From assembly GCA_038238245.1 (NCBI GenBank), contig JBBRXX010000008.1:62001-126000 (forward strand): a stretch of 64,000 nt of DNA, read 5' to 3'. Each line of letters starts with the position of its first letter. Positions within the stretch are counted from its first letter, which is position 1. The DNA comes from DASQHW01 sp038238245. GTDB lineage: Bacteria > Actinomycetota > Acidimicrobiia > IMCC26256 > PALSA-610. The position numbers and the translations under genes were made by a program. The notes under the pieces are model-generated. The model was given only the letters and a program-made list of their open reading frames with translations. It ran no database searches and was not told the origin of the DNA. Shown piece after piece: positions 50,480 to 58,540 of the stretch.

Positions 50480-50995
50480 TCAGCTGTTGGAGTACTCCTC
50501 GTACAACTCGCGTGGCCAGTAACGACCGGCGGCGATCCCATCGGGCTCGATGAGATCGGTCTTGATCCGGTCGTAGTCGTAGCAGTTGAGCTCGTATTGG
50601 TTGCCCCAGGGGTCCGCGAGATCGAAGGCCCAACACATGTCGAAATCGATCACGTCGTTCGGGACGAGCGCTCGACCAAGAGAACTCTTGATCTCGCCAG
50701 GCAGCGACCGCGTGAAGGAGATGAACGTCTCGGCGTCGACGCTGAACGCCACGCCAGTCTCCTGCGCGACCATCGGGTGACCCTCGCTGGCTTCGAACAA
50801 TGCCAACGTCGTCGCTCCGCCATCGGCGGAGATCTGAAGTGGACCGCCCTCGAAGCCCTTTGCCCAGAAGTCGTACTTCTCGACCGGCTCGAACCCGAGG
50901 TGCTCTGCGTACCAGCTCGCAGCCTCGGTTCTGTCCGGCACACGGATGTGTACATGGTCGAGCCGACCCATCCGGAACCTGCGTGCGTCAGTCAT
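50480..50995 (-). CDS. VOC family (glyoxalase/dioxygenase-fold) protein
   Basis: This 171-residue vicinal-oxygen-chelate protein has one clear beta-alpha-beta-beta-beta module, RLDHVHIRVPDRTEAASWYAEHLGFEPVEKYDFWAK, and a second with FDMCWAFDLADPWGNQYELNCYDYD. The metal candidates are the His in the first strand and Glu in the last (YELN). The reaction is unknown. TAGTGT (51003-51008 on the minus strand) is exactly 7 nt before the ATG, indicating a leaderless message. It is followed after 16 nt by the kinase gene on the same strand. Confidence 0.83.
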   Translation of the reverse strand: MTDARRFRMGRLDHVHIRVPDRTEAASWYAEHLGFEPVEKYDFWAKGFEGGPLQISADGGATTLALFEASEGHPMVAQETGVAFSVDAETFISFTRSLPGEIKSSLGRALVPNDVIDFDMCWAFDLADPWGNQYELNCYDYDRIKTDLIEPDGIAAGRYWPRELYEEYSNS

Positions 50996-51111
50996 GCGCA
51001 GAACACTAGACGTGCGGTTTCTCAGCTGGTCTCTCTGAAATGGGAGTCACTGTGCCGACACACGAACAAATCGGCTCTCCGTCTTGGCTGTCGTATGCGA
51101 AGGGCGAGAGT

Positions 51112-51131
51112 GTCGGTCCGCAGGGACCGAC
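51112..51131 (-). terminator. Small hairpin after the frameshifted acyl-CoA dehydrogenase
   Basis: GTCGGTCC (51112-51119) pairs perfectly with GGACCGAC (51124-51131) around a 4-nt loop, about 40 nt past the stop codon of the gene at 51169. There is no clear T-tract. Confidence 0.4.
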
Positions 51132-51168
51132 GTCGAAGTGACCGGCGCCCCTGCGAACTCCCGCCCGT

Positions 51169-52447
51169 CTACGGCTCGCGCTTCAAACGCGTGAGCAGTG
51201 AGCGAATCTCGGCGTCGGGTTCGAGACCGAGCGCGACCCGCCCGATGTACTCGAACGCTTCGTTGGGTGAGAGCGGTTGCATGAACGGCCCGGCCCGCAC
51301 GTCGCGATACAACCGCGAGAGCACGCTGCTCGACAGGTAGCCCGCGCCGCCACTCAAGGCCAGGGCGCGATCGACGACGTCCGTCGCCGCTCGATTCACG
51401 ATGAGCTTCGTGCACTGCCACTGGTGCATGAGGTCGCGGATGTCCTCTCGCGTGAGCTCGCTATCCAGACGCGCGATGTGTTCGTCGATCATCTGGCCGG
51501 TACGGCTGAGCGCGGCCCGCGCCGCGGTGAGCGAGACGTCGATCTCGGCGATCTGGAACTGCGTCGCCGGCCGTTCCGCAAGCACGTCGTCGAACGGCGG
51601 CTTCCGCCGTGTCTTCACGTGATCGACGATGTGCTGCCGCGCGCCCTCGGCGATACCGAGGAATGCCCCGACGAGCGCGTAGTTGGTGACAGCGATCCCC
51701 AGCCATCCGTCGGAACCGAACTCGCCGATGGGCGCGCCGGGGAACACCATCGCGGCGGGCCCGAAGCAGTCGGTGAACACGATGTCGTGACTTCCCGAGC
51801 CGCGCATACCCATCGCATCCCAGTTACCGCGCACGTCCATGCCGTTGGCGCCCCGCAGCGCGATGGCCATGCCCGAGCGCCACCAACCTTCGCCGTCAGG
51901 GATCTTCAAGAACACGGTCACAGAGTCGGCGATGTCGGAGTTCGTGGCGAAGATCTTGTGGCCGTTTGATCACATAGCCGCCGTCGACCGGCGTAGCCGT
52001 GGTCTGCGGGAACACGAACGCGCTGCCCGACTCCGTGCCGGCACCCGATACGAGCACCTGTGACCGGCCGAGCACCGGCAGGAACTGGCCGAGCCCCTCC
52101 GACGCCGCGGTGTCGCCGTTGGCGATGCCCTGCCGCCAGTTGCGCGTCACGACCCATACCGCGCCGATGTGCATGTTGGCGGCGATGGCCGTCGAACCGC
52201 AGCCCCGCGCCAACCGGGAGATCGCCACGGTGATGTCGTGCGCCGATTCGACCCCGAGACCGCCGAACTGCTCGGGCGCCGCCGCGGCCAGCAGACCGCT
52301 CTCCTTCATGAGATCGAAGTTCTCAGCCACGAACCTGTTCTCGCGGTCGTGTTCGGCGGCCCGTGTCGCGAAGTCGGCCGCGTGCTCCTCGGCCAGTTCG
52401 ACCATCCGTTGCCCTGGTGCCGTGCAGGCCTGCAACTCGAACTTCAT
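51169..52447 (-). pseudogene. Acyl-CoA dehydrogenase gene with a 1-nt insertion
   Basis: The two halves are in different frames. The N-terminal half starts at ATG 52447 (MKFELQACTAPGQRMVELAEE, with GGAGGG upstream) and reads to GGYVIKRPQ. Removing one A from the AAA run (plus-strand T run, 51965-51967) gives GGYVINGHKIFATNSDIADS and restores the second half (VTVFLKIPDGEGWW, GMRGSGSHDIVFTD, ALALSGGAGYLSSSVLSRLYRDVRAGPFMQPL). The protein would be an ACAD-like monooxygenase or desaturase without the usual YTIFEGTSEIQ end. It is a recent lesion or a homopolymer sequencing error. Confidence 0.85.
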
Positions 52448-52634
52448 GCGCGCGCCCTCCGGTGCTCGATGCTGCGCCTCTTTACTACGCACGGAGGTGT
52501 CGTGCCCAAGAAACTTCAACGCCTAGGACCGGTTCGATCGGTTGGGGGAGGGCAACAACTCGGCGCTCATCGACGAATCTGGCGTAAGGGCGCAGCCACG
52601 AGTGCCTGTGCAGCGGGCGCGCCCGCGTCGCGCG

Positions 52635-52850
52635 TCAATCAGCGGCCTTCAGCTCATATCGCAACGCGCCCGATGGGCAGGCCTTCACCACCGCGACGGT
52701 GTCCTCGATTGGTGCGGCATTCGGCTCGATCCACGGACTGCGGTCGGCATCGAAGACTGCCGGTAGGCGACGCACGCAGTTTGCCGCATGCGTGCACACC
52801 GCGTCGTCGTATGTGATCGTGATGTCGGCACCCTTGAACTCGTGTTTCAT
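52635..52850 (-). CDS. Small Fer4_19-type ferredoxin
   Basis: The 71-residue iron-sulfur protein has ITYDDAVCTHAANCVRRLPAVFD, PWIEPNAAP and VKACPSGALRYEL, matching the divergent monocluster ferredoxin (Fer4_19) domain. Only three Cys are present (positions 19, 25 and 58), which fits a 3Fe-4S cluster or an unusual ligand. It lies 6 nt after the methyltransferase gene stop, so it is the last gene of the SnoaL-methyltransferase-ferredoxin group. It may donate electrons to a P450 or other monooxygenase. Confidence 0.85.
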   Translation of the reverse strand: MKHEFKGADITITYDDAVCTHAANCVRRLPAVFDADRSPWIEPNAAPIEDTVAVVKACPSGALRYELKAAD

Positions 52851-52856
52851 CGTGCA

Positions 52857-53666
52857 TCACCCCCGGCCTGACGCGATGACCATCGGCTGCGTGACGAGCG
52901 TCCTGCCATTGACGACGAAGGATTGCCAGCGATCAACGACCTGTCGTTCCATGGCCAACCGAGCTTCCTCGGATGCCGCGGCCACCAACGGTCCCATCGG
53001 GGTCAGGTTGATGTACTGCCACAGGAACTCAGCCGGGGCCGGGAGCTCGAGCGTTGCGGTCGACACCGTGGCCGCGACCTCGTGCAATCCCGCGTCGCGA
53101 AGGAGTGTGGCGAGCGCGTTGGGATCGTGCATCGAGAACACCGCGCGCACGAACCCACCCAGATCCGGACTGATGTGCTCGACGATCGCCTGCTCCATGG
53201 CCACGAAGGCGGGCTGGATAGTGCCGGGCGTGTTGACGACGACCCGGCCGCCGGGCACCACGACGCGGCCCATCTCGGCAAGCGCGGCGGGTCGGTCTTC
53301 CATGAACATCAGTCCCATTTGACACAGGACGACGTCGATGGAGTTGTCGGCGAGCGGGAGTGATGCCGCGTCGCTCTCGTGCCATTCGATGTGAGAGCCG
53401 GCTGTCGCCGCGGTCGACTTGGCCACGCTGATCATGTCAGGAGCGACATCAATCGCAGTCACGGATCCGCCGGACCCGACCCGCTCGGCTGCGAGCCGGG
53501 CGATGACGCCCGTGCCGCACGCGACATCGAGGACGCGTTCGCCGGCTTGCAGTTTTGCGACGTCGAGCAGTCCCACCGATACCGGCGTTGCGATCGCCGG
53601 GACGAAGTAGCGCTGGTAGTTCTCGGCGCCGGTGCCAGTGAAGTTGCGATAGGAGGCGGTAGTCAT
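52857..53666 (-). CDS. Class I SAM-dependent methyltransferase (UbiE-like)
   Basis: This 269-residue protein has motif I ERVLDVACGTGVIARLAAERVGSGGSVTAID, VAPDMISVAKS, SLPLADNSIDVVLCQMGLMFMEDRPAALAEMGRVVVPGGRVVV, the common UbiE-type order. QYINLTPMGPLV and PAPAEFLWQ near the C-terminus are less usual. ATG 53666 is preferred over a 7-codon upstream TTG extension. The small-molecule substrate is unknown. It lies between the SnoaL-like gene (48 bp upstream) and the ferredoxin gene, pointing to a short biosynthetic or catabolic operon. Confidence 0.88.
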   Translation of the reverse strand: MTTASYRNFTGTGAENYQRYFVPAIATPVSVGLLDVAKLQAGERVLDVACGTGVIARLAAERVGSGGSVTAIDVAPDMISVAKSTAATAGSHIEWHESDAASLPLADNSIDVVLCQMGLMFMEDRPAALAEMGRVVVPGGRVVVNTPGTIQPAFVAMEQAIVEHISPDLGGFVRAVFSMHDPNALATLLRDAGLHEVAATVSTATLELPAPAEFLWQYINLTPMGPLVAAASEEARLAMERQVVDRWQSFVVNGRTLVTQPMVIASGRG

Positions 53667-53714
53667 CACAAGTTGTCCTCTCTTCAAGAAATTGGGTGGC
53701 GCACCGAAGCCTGG

Positions 53715-54143
53715 TCAGGGCCGGATCATGGGTGCTTCGGCGGCATGGCGGGCGCGCAGTTCGTTGTCCCAGCCGCCGTTGCAATAGGTCGTGACGGCGC
53801 AGATCTGATCGTTGCGAACTTCGCACAGGTGGATGCGACGGGCGGTGACGTCGCCCTGTTGCGTGTGCTGTGTCTCGACGTGTTCGGTCACGAAGCCCGA
53901 GCTGGTCGGCACGGTGCGGACCACCGCGATGTCGACCGGGCCCTCGGCGATGGAGCGCAGCTGCGCGGTGAACGCTTCACCGGATCCCTCGAACTGAAAC
54001 CGCCACATCGGTGGCAGGAAGTCAAAGAAGGTGTCGGGCGCGAACAGGTCGTCGCGAGCTTTGAAGTCGGAGAAGCACCGGTGGAATTCGGCGCTCAACC
54101 TCTCGGCGGTCGCGTGGTCGATGGTGGCGGTTTGCAGAGGCAT
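53715..54143 (-). CDS. SnoaL/NTF2-like protein
   Basis: The 142-residue alpha+beta-barrel protein has ERLSAEFHRCFSDFKARDDLFAPDTFFDFLPPMWRFQFEG, then HVETQHTQQGDVTARRIHLCEVRNDQICAVTTYCNGGWDNELR, a pattern of SnoaL-like polyketide cyclase or hydratase relatives. A ribosome site GGGGAG precedes the ATG. It is first in a three-gene operon with a methyltransferase and a ferredoxin and is flanked upstream by a LuxR regulator gene on the same strand. Confidence 0.83.
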   Translation of the reverse strand: MPLQTATIDHATAERLSAEFHRCFSDFKARDDLFAPDTFFDFLPPMWRFQFEGSGEAFTAQLRSIAEGPVDIAVVRTVPTSSGFVTEHVETQHTQQGDVTARRIHLCEVRNDQICAVTTYCNGGWDNELRARHAAEAPMIRP

Positions 54144-54231
54144 GTTGGATCACTCCCCGGGAATGCGTGCTCGGCGCTCGTTCGCCGGTGATGTGACGGT
54201 ACGAGTGCGCGCGGCTGCGAACATCGCCCGG

Positions 54232-54274
54232 ATGCCCCATTTTCGTGACGGGTTCGGTGGGGTGAATGCCCCAT
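54232..54274. promoter_or_regulatory. Direct repeat in the SnoaL operon promoter region
   Basis: ATGCCCCAT occurs at 54232-54240 and again at 54266-54274, 34 bp apart, between the end of the LuxR gene and the start of the SnoaL operon. The spacing is about three helical turns, so it could hold two regulator sites on one DNA face. Confidence 0.3.
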
Positions 54275-54299
54275 CGCGATCGCCGACCGCCGGTGATGG

Positions 54300-55949
54300 T
54301 CAGAGAACGTGGTGTTCGTAGGCGTACGCGATCGCGGCCGCCCGGCTCGTCACACCCAGCTTCGCGAAGATGTTCTCCAGGTGCCGACCAACCGTGTGCT
54401 CGCTGATGAGGAGCTCGGTCGCGATCTTCTTGTTGGTCTCCCCGGCGGCAACGTGCGTCAGCACTTCACGCTCGCGCGCCGACAGCGTGGACGCGAGGTC
54501 AGCCGCGCCTTGCGACTCGACGGCCGCTCCCAGTCCAGCGGTGAGCGAATCCAGGCGATCGAGGTCGGGACGCGCACCGAGTTCCGCGAATGTGTCGTGT
54601 GCGCTGTGGAACTCGAGCGCGGCTGAGACCCTGTCGCCGAGCGCCGCGCACGAGAGCCCTAACAGGAGCGCAGTCCGCGCGCACTCGTACGGCATGTTGC
54701 AGCGATGCCACGCCGCGGCCGCGGCGCGAAGGTGGGTGAGCGCGTCGGACGCGGCGCCCTCGCCCAACAACGCTGTACCGACGGCCTGCGCGGCCATCGC
54801 ACCCAGCACCGCCGAGGACGAGCCCGCGGCGATGTCGGCGAGTTCGCCGGCGGCATCCCGGACGCCGTCGACATCTGCCGTCGCGCGCAAGATGTCCACA
54901 GCAGCGGCCAGAAGTGCAGGTCGTTCGAGCGGGTTGTCGGTCTCCTCGAGCGCGCGGCGAATCGTTGCTGCCGCCGAGCTTGCGTCTCCCCGAGCGAGTT
55001 CGAGCAACGCCAGCCCCGGCATCGGCGGATACCCGTGGCGGTTCGCCTGCAGGTACTTGGCTTCGGCGTCGTCGAATGCACCGGTGAGCCGATGCAGCTC
55101 GGCCTCTTGGTAATACGCCAAGCCGAGGGCGGGATGCGGAGGGTCCGTGAGACGCCGGGACGCCGACTCGATCGTCATGATCGCGTCGCGCCAGTCACCC
55201 GAAGCCTGCTGGAGCTGCGATCTGTGGACCAAGCACTGGCCGCGATAGGGGACGAGGTCGGGTTGGGCGTCGCACCATACGCTCAACGCATTGGTCCACT
55301 CCGATGCACGCGCGAAGTCGAACAATCGCATGCACTCGAGAACCACCGCGCAATACACGATGCCCGAGGTGATCGGCCCGACTTCGCCGCCGGTCACCGA
55401 CACCATGACGTCGTCGAGGCGCGCGATGCCCGCCGCCGAGTCACCCATGGCGATGAGTGCCTGCCCGTGACCCAACGTGCCGAAGGCCCGCAGGTCGGGG
55501 TCGTCGAAACGGTCACCGATCTCGGTAGCTCGCACCGCCATGGTTCGGGCGCCGGTCGTGTCGCCATCTTCGAGCGCGCCCAACAGCGCCGGAATCAGCA
55601 GGTAGCCAACTGCAGCACACTCCATGTCGGCCGCTTCGATGATGCCTTCGGTGCGGCTGAGCCACCCGCCGGCCTGTGCCATTTGCCCCCGCAGCAGGAG
55701 ACACAGCGACAGCCAGCACGTGCAACGCGCGGCTTCCGCCGCATCGTCAGCCTTCAGGTGCTGACGATGTGCGGCTTCCCACGCGGTCGCGCTGTCGTCG
55801 TCGTTGCCGATCATGTACGCAGCGATCGCGAGTCGCTCGAGGTCCGCTCCCTCCAGCTCAACCCAGGACGCGTCTCTGAAGGCCTCGTACGCGACAGTCC
55901 ACGCGTGCCGCGCGAAGGCGTCGCGGCCGGGTTGCAGCCGATCGGACAT
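54300..55949 (-). CDS. LuxR-family transcriptional regulator with TPR-like sensor region
   Basis: This 549-residue regulator has about 450 residues of TPR-like helical repeats (for example AFRDASWVELEGADLERLAIAAYM and ALIAMGDSAAGIARLDDVM) and a C-terminal LuxR helix-turn-helix: LSAREREVLTHVAAGETNKKIATELLISEHTVGRHLENIFAKLGVTSRAAAIAYA. There is no AAA domain. Start MSDRLQPGR (ATG 55949) is chosen over a 12-codon extension. It lies upstream of the SnoaL-methyltransferase-ferredoxin operon and may control it. Confidence 0.87.
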   Translation of the reverse strand: MSDRLQPGRDAFARHAWTVAYEAFRDASWVELEGADLERLAIAAYMIGNDDDSATAWEAAHRQHLKADDAAEAARCTCWLSLCLLLRGQMAQAGGWLSRTEGIIEAADMECAAVGYLLIPALLGALEDGDTTGARTMAVRATEIGDRFDDPDLRAFGTLGHGQALIAMGDSAAGIARLDDVMVSVTGGEVGPITSGIVYCAVVLECMRLFDFARASEWTNALSVWCDAQPDLVPYRGQCLVHRSQLQQASGDWRDAIMTIESASRRLTDPPHPALGLAYYQEAELHRLTGAFDDAEAKYLQANRHGYPPMPGLALLELARGDASSAAATIRRALEETDNPLERPALLAAAVDILRATADVDGVRDAAGELADIAAGSSSAVLGAMAAQAVGTALLGEGAASDALTHLRAAAAAWHRCNMPYECARTALLLGLSCAALGDRVSAALEFHSAHDTFAELGARPDLDRLDSLTAGLGAAVESQGAADLASTLSAREREVLTHVAAGETNKKIATELLISEHTVGRHLENIFAKLGVTSRAAAIAYAYEHHVL

Positions 55950-56053
55950 GCTCGAGAGTCTTGCGTGTACTCCCACGAATCCCAAGCGGCGTTTCGGGCG
56001 GAACGTCCAGAGATCCCGCGGCTCGACGTGCGACAGGTTCGCAGCGCATCGCT

Positions 56054-56300
56054 CTAAGCGGACTCGAGCCGCGTCGCGAGTTGCGCACGCGACGTGATGT
56101 CGAGCTTCGGAAAGATGCGATAGAGATGCGAGCCGACCGTTCGGTGGGAGAGAAACGGCCGCTCCCCAATCTCTCGATTGGAAAGGCCGTCGGCGGCGAG
56201 CCAGCTCTCGATGAGCGCCGGGTCCTTCGGATGCGGCAAGAGCGGCGTCACTCCCACCGTGCCGGCGCGGCTGTTCGGAGCTGACGTCGCGAGGTGATGC
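56054..56300 (-). pseudogene. Remnant of a LuxR-type regulator C-terminus
   Basis: LIESWLAADGLSNREIGERPFLSHRTVGSHLYRIFPKLDITSRAQLATRL is a complete LuxR helix-turn-helix with a Pro (ERPFLS) where relatives have Leu, but the long sensor region is missing upstream and DUF899 coding sequence lies there instead. The fragment is on the same strand as both neighbours. It most likely survives from a larger deleted gene. Confidence 0.75.
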
Positions 56301-56327
56301 CGAGCCTGCGAGAGATCGCGACGCGGG

Positions 56328-57005
56328 TCACTTGGAACCCGTCCGGGGTGGTTCATCGTGACGGATCCACCACTGGTACGGCGGCGTCTGCGGATAGCCC
56401 TCCGGTGAGTCCTCCCACTCCTCTTGGCGACCGAGCGCAGTCAGGTCGAGGTAACTCCACGTGCTTCCCATCGCCTCGTCGCCGCGTGCGTTGACGAAGT
56501 AGGTGCGGAACACCCGGTTGCCGTCGCGGATGAACGCGTTCGTGCCGTGCCACTCGTCGACGCCGAAGTCGGTGTCGAAGTCGTCCGTGATCGTGTACCA
56601 GGGCATTTCCCAGCCCATCAGTGCCTTCACGCGCTCGATGTCCGCCTGCGGCGCGCGCGAGGCGAACGCGAGGGTGGTGTCGCGGGCGTGCAGATGGGCG
56701 ACGTGGGCGACCTGGTCGGCCACCATGGAACAGCCGATACAGGCATGCTCGGGCCAGCCGGACACGCCGGGCTCGAAGAACGCGCGGTAGACGATCAGCT
56801 GACGGCAGCCGTCGAACAGGTCGAGCAGGCTTGCCTTGCCCTCGGGCCCGTCGAACTCGTATTCCTTCTCCACGGCCTGCCACGGCATCCGCCGACGCTC
56901 GGCAGCCAGCGCGTCACGGGCGCGCGTCGACTCCTTCTCCTTCACGAGCAGTCGCAGTCGCGCGGCCTCCCACTCCTCCGGCGACACGATCGCGGGTGTC
57001 TTCAT
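56328..57005 (-). CDS. DUF899 thioredoxin-like protein
   Basis: The 225-residue protein has the DUF899 pattern EEWEAARLRLLVKEKESTRARDALAAERRRMPW, FDGCRQLIVYRAFFEPGVSGWPEHACIGCSMVADQV (with CIGCS) and WYTITDDFDTDFGVDEWHGTNAFIRDGNRVFRTYFVNARGDE. The fold is thioredoxin-like but the function is unknown. GAGGAGAACGCC before the ATG gives a ribosome site. It is the third gene of the ArsR-SRPBCC-DUF899 operon, 10 nt after the SRPBCC gene; this order is common in actinobacteria. Confidence 0.9.
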   Translation of the reverse strand: MKTPAIVSPEEWEAARLRLLVKEKESTRARDALAAERRRMPWQAVEKEYEFDGPEGKASLLDLFDGCRQLIVYRAFFEPGVSGWPEHACIGCSMVADQVAHVAHLHARDTTLAFASRAPQADIERVKALMGWEMPWYTITDDFDTDFGVDEWHGTNAFIRDGNRVFRTYFVNARGDEAMGSTWSYLDLTALGRQEEWEDSPEGYPQTPPYQWWIRHDEPPRTGSK

Positions 57006-57015
57006 GGCGTTCTCC

Positions 57016-57453
57016 TCACTTCATCTCTTCTTGCGTGCGGTCGAGCTCACGCAGGACGTCCGACCATCCCGCTTCATGTGCCGTCCGCGCGTTCTCGTCC
57101 GGAAGCCCGACCTGATGGATCTCGACGAGGGTCGAGCTGTTCGACGATGGTTGGAAGGTCACGGTCACGATCGAGTCCCGGAACTGCGTTGCGGGCGACG
57201 ACCACGTGAAGACCAGCCGACGCGGCCGGTCGATCTCGCGATAGGTACCGGTGTGCTCCATCGTGGATACGTCGTCGACCATAACGATGCGGAACGTTCC
57301 GCCGACGCGCGGATCCGTCTCGGCACGAGTCTCCCGGATGCCGGATGGCTTGAGCCACGTTCCGAGGCTTCGCGCGTCCAACCATGCGTCGAAGAGATCT
57401 TCTGCGGGCGCGGCGATCTCCCGGCGGACACGGAGCACGAAGTCGTCCGTCAT
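57016..57453 (-). CDS. SRPBCC / AHSA1-like protein
   Basis: This 145-residue helix-grip protein begins MTDDFVLRVRREIAAPAEDLFDAWLDARSLGTWLKPSG and has ETDPRVGGTFRIVMVDD, YREIDRPRRLVFTWSSP and TVTFQPSSNSSTLVEIHQVGLPDENARTAHEAGW, the standard AHSA1 (activator of Hsp90-like) family pattern. Its ATG overlaps the ArsR stop (ATGA). Such proteins are often co-expressed with an ArsR regulator and may bind an inducing ligand. Confidence 0.9.
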   Translation of the reverse strand: MTDDFVLRVRREIAAPAEDLFDAWLDARSLGTWLKPSGIRETRAETDPRVGGTFRIVMVDDVSTMEHTGTYREIDRPRRLVFTWSSPATQFRDSIVTVTFQPSSNSSTLVEIHQVGLPDENARTAHEAGWSDVLRELDRTQEEMK

Positions 57454-57797
57454 GACGATCTCTCCGGGTTGTCGCGGCCGGTGACAAACGCGTCGAGCGA
57501 GGCGAGCTGATCGCCCCAGAACCTGCGGGATTGTTCGATCCATTCGGCCGCATCGGCAAGCGGGGCGGGGTCCAGGCTCAAGATGTGCTCGCGCCCGCGC
57601 ACCTTCCGTCGCACGAGGCCGGCGCCTTCGAGCACCCGGATGTGTTTCGACGTGGAGTTGAGCGAGATCGGAAATGCACTGGCGACGTCGGTGACGCGCG
57701 CGTCCGACTCGGCAAGACGAGCCAGGATGGCGCGGCGCGTCGGGTCCGAGACCGCCGAGAAGACCCGATCGAGCGTGCCGAGAGGATATTCACCCAT
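57450..57797 (-). CDS. ArsR-family transcriptional regulator
   Basis: The 115-residue winged-helix protein has LDRVFSAVSDPTRRAILARLAESDARVTDVASAFPISLNSTSKHIRVLEGAGLVRRKVRGREHILSL, the ArsR/HTH_5 pattern with a metal-free core (no CxC motif). It is the first gene of the ArsR-SRPBCC-DUF899 operon and overlaps the SRPBCC start. The start codon lies in the middle of a perfect palindrome, so autoregulation is expected. TATATT lies 7 nt upstream of the ATG, indicating a leaderless message. Confidence 0.92.
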   Translation of the reverse strand: MGEYPLGTLDRVFSAVSDPTRRAILARLAESDARVTDVASAFPISLNSTSKHIRVLEGAGLVRRKVRGREHILSLDPAPLADAAEWIEQSRRFWGDQLASLDAFVTGRDNPERSS

Positions 57798-57809
57798 TGA
57801 GGTGAATAT
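57786..57809 (-). promoter_or_regulatory. ArsR operator centred on the start codon
   Basis: ATATTCACC (57786-57794) and GGTGAATAT (57801-57809) form a perfect 9-bp inverted repeat with a 6-bp centre that contains the ArsR start codon (57795-57797). The minus-strand -10 box TATATT (57805-57810) overlaps the right arm. Repressor bound here would block RNA polymerase and, if the message is leaderless, its first transcribed bases. Confidence 0.65.
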
Positions 57810-57903
57810 AGGGGCTCGTCACTCAGGACCGCAACCCGCGTCGCCGAAACCCGGCACGGTCGGACCCGATGCGTGCGACCGCCTCGCGGGGCCATGATGG
57901 GGC

Positions 57904-58539
57904 GTGACCGACGTCGAAGTCTTCGTGGACCCCAGTTGTCCCTGGGCATGGATCACGTGCCAATGGTTGCGAGAGATCGCACCGCAGCGTGATCTGGACG
58001 TGACGTGGCGCTCGTACTGCATGGAGATCCGCGACGATTACGGCGTCGCTCCCACGATGGCGCCGGAGCGTCGGGAAGCAGCGATCGCCGCGCACGCGGT
58101 CGCGCACCGGATGCTGCGGATCTTCGAAGCGGCTCGGAGCCGGGCCGGCGAACCCGCCGTCGACGCGCTGTTCGCCGCGTGGGGCCCTCGTTTCTTCGTT
58201 CGAGAACGGCCATCCGACGACGTCCTGCTCTCGGAGTCCCTGGCGTCGTGTGGGCTCGACGCGGATCTCATCGACGCTGCGGACGATGAGAAATGGGACA
58301 CGCCGATTGTCGAGTCGATGGAAGTCGCCTACGCGTTCGGCGGACCGAAGACGCAAACGCCGACGATCGTCGTGCGCGCCGATTCGCCGTACGGATACAA
58401 GGGCCCGGTGATGGCGCCGGCTCCGACCGGCGCCGCAGCGATCCGGCTGTGGGATGCCGTCCAGGTGCTCGCGCAAGAGCCTGGGTTCTTCGAGATCACC
58501 CGGCCGCGCGCCAACAAGCCGCGTGTCACACACTCATGA
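57904..58539 (+). CDS. DsbA/2-hydroxychromene-2-carboxylate-isomerase-like protein (Rv2466c-type)
   Basis: The 211-residue thioredoxin-fold protein with a helical insert begins VEVFVDPSCPWAWITCQWLREIAPQRDLDVTWRSYCMEI. Rv2466c-type mycothiol-dependent reductases have CPWC at this place; here it reads CPWAW, with one of the two Cys missing. GTKTQTPTIVV-like sequence (GPKTQTPTIVVRADS) ends the fold. It is most likely a reductase or isomerase with one-Cys chemistry, or inactive in the redox sense. The CoA-transferase gene begins 1 nt after its stop. Confidence 0.83.
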   Translation: MTDVEVFVDPSCPWAWITCQWLREIAPQRDLDVTWRSYCMEIRDDYGVAPTMAPERREAAIAAHAVAHRMLRIFEAARSRAGEPAVDALFAAWGPRFFVRERPSDDVLLSESLASCGLDADLIDAADDEKWDTPIVESMEVAYAFGGPKTQTPTIVVRADSPYGYKGPVMAPAPTGAAAIRLWDAVQVLAQEPGFFEITRPRANKPRVTHS

Positions 58540-58540
58540 G

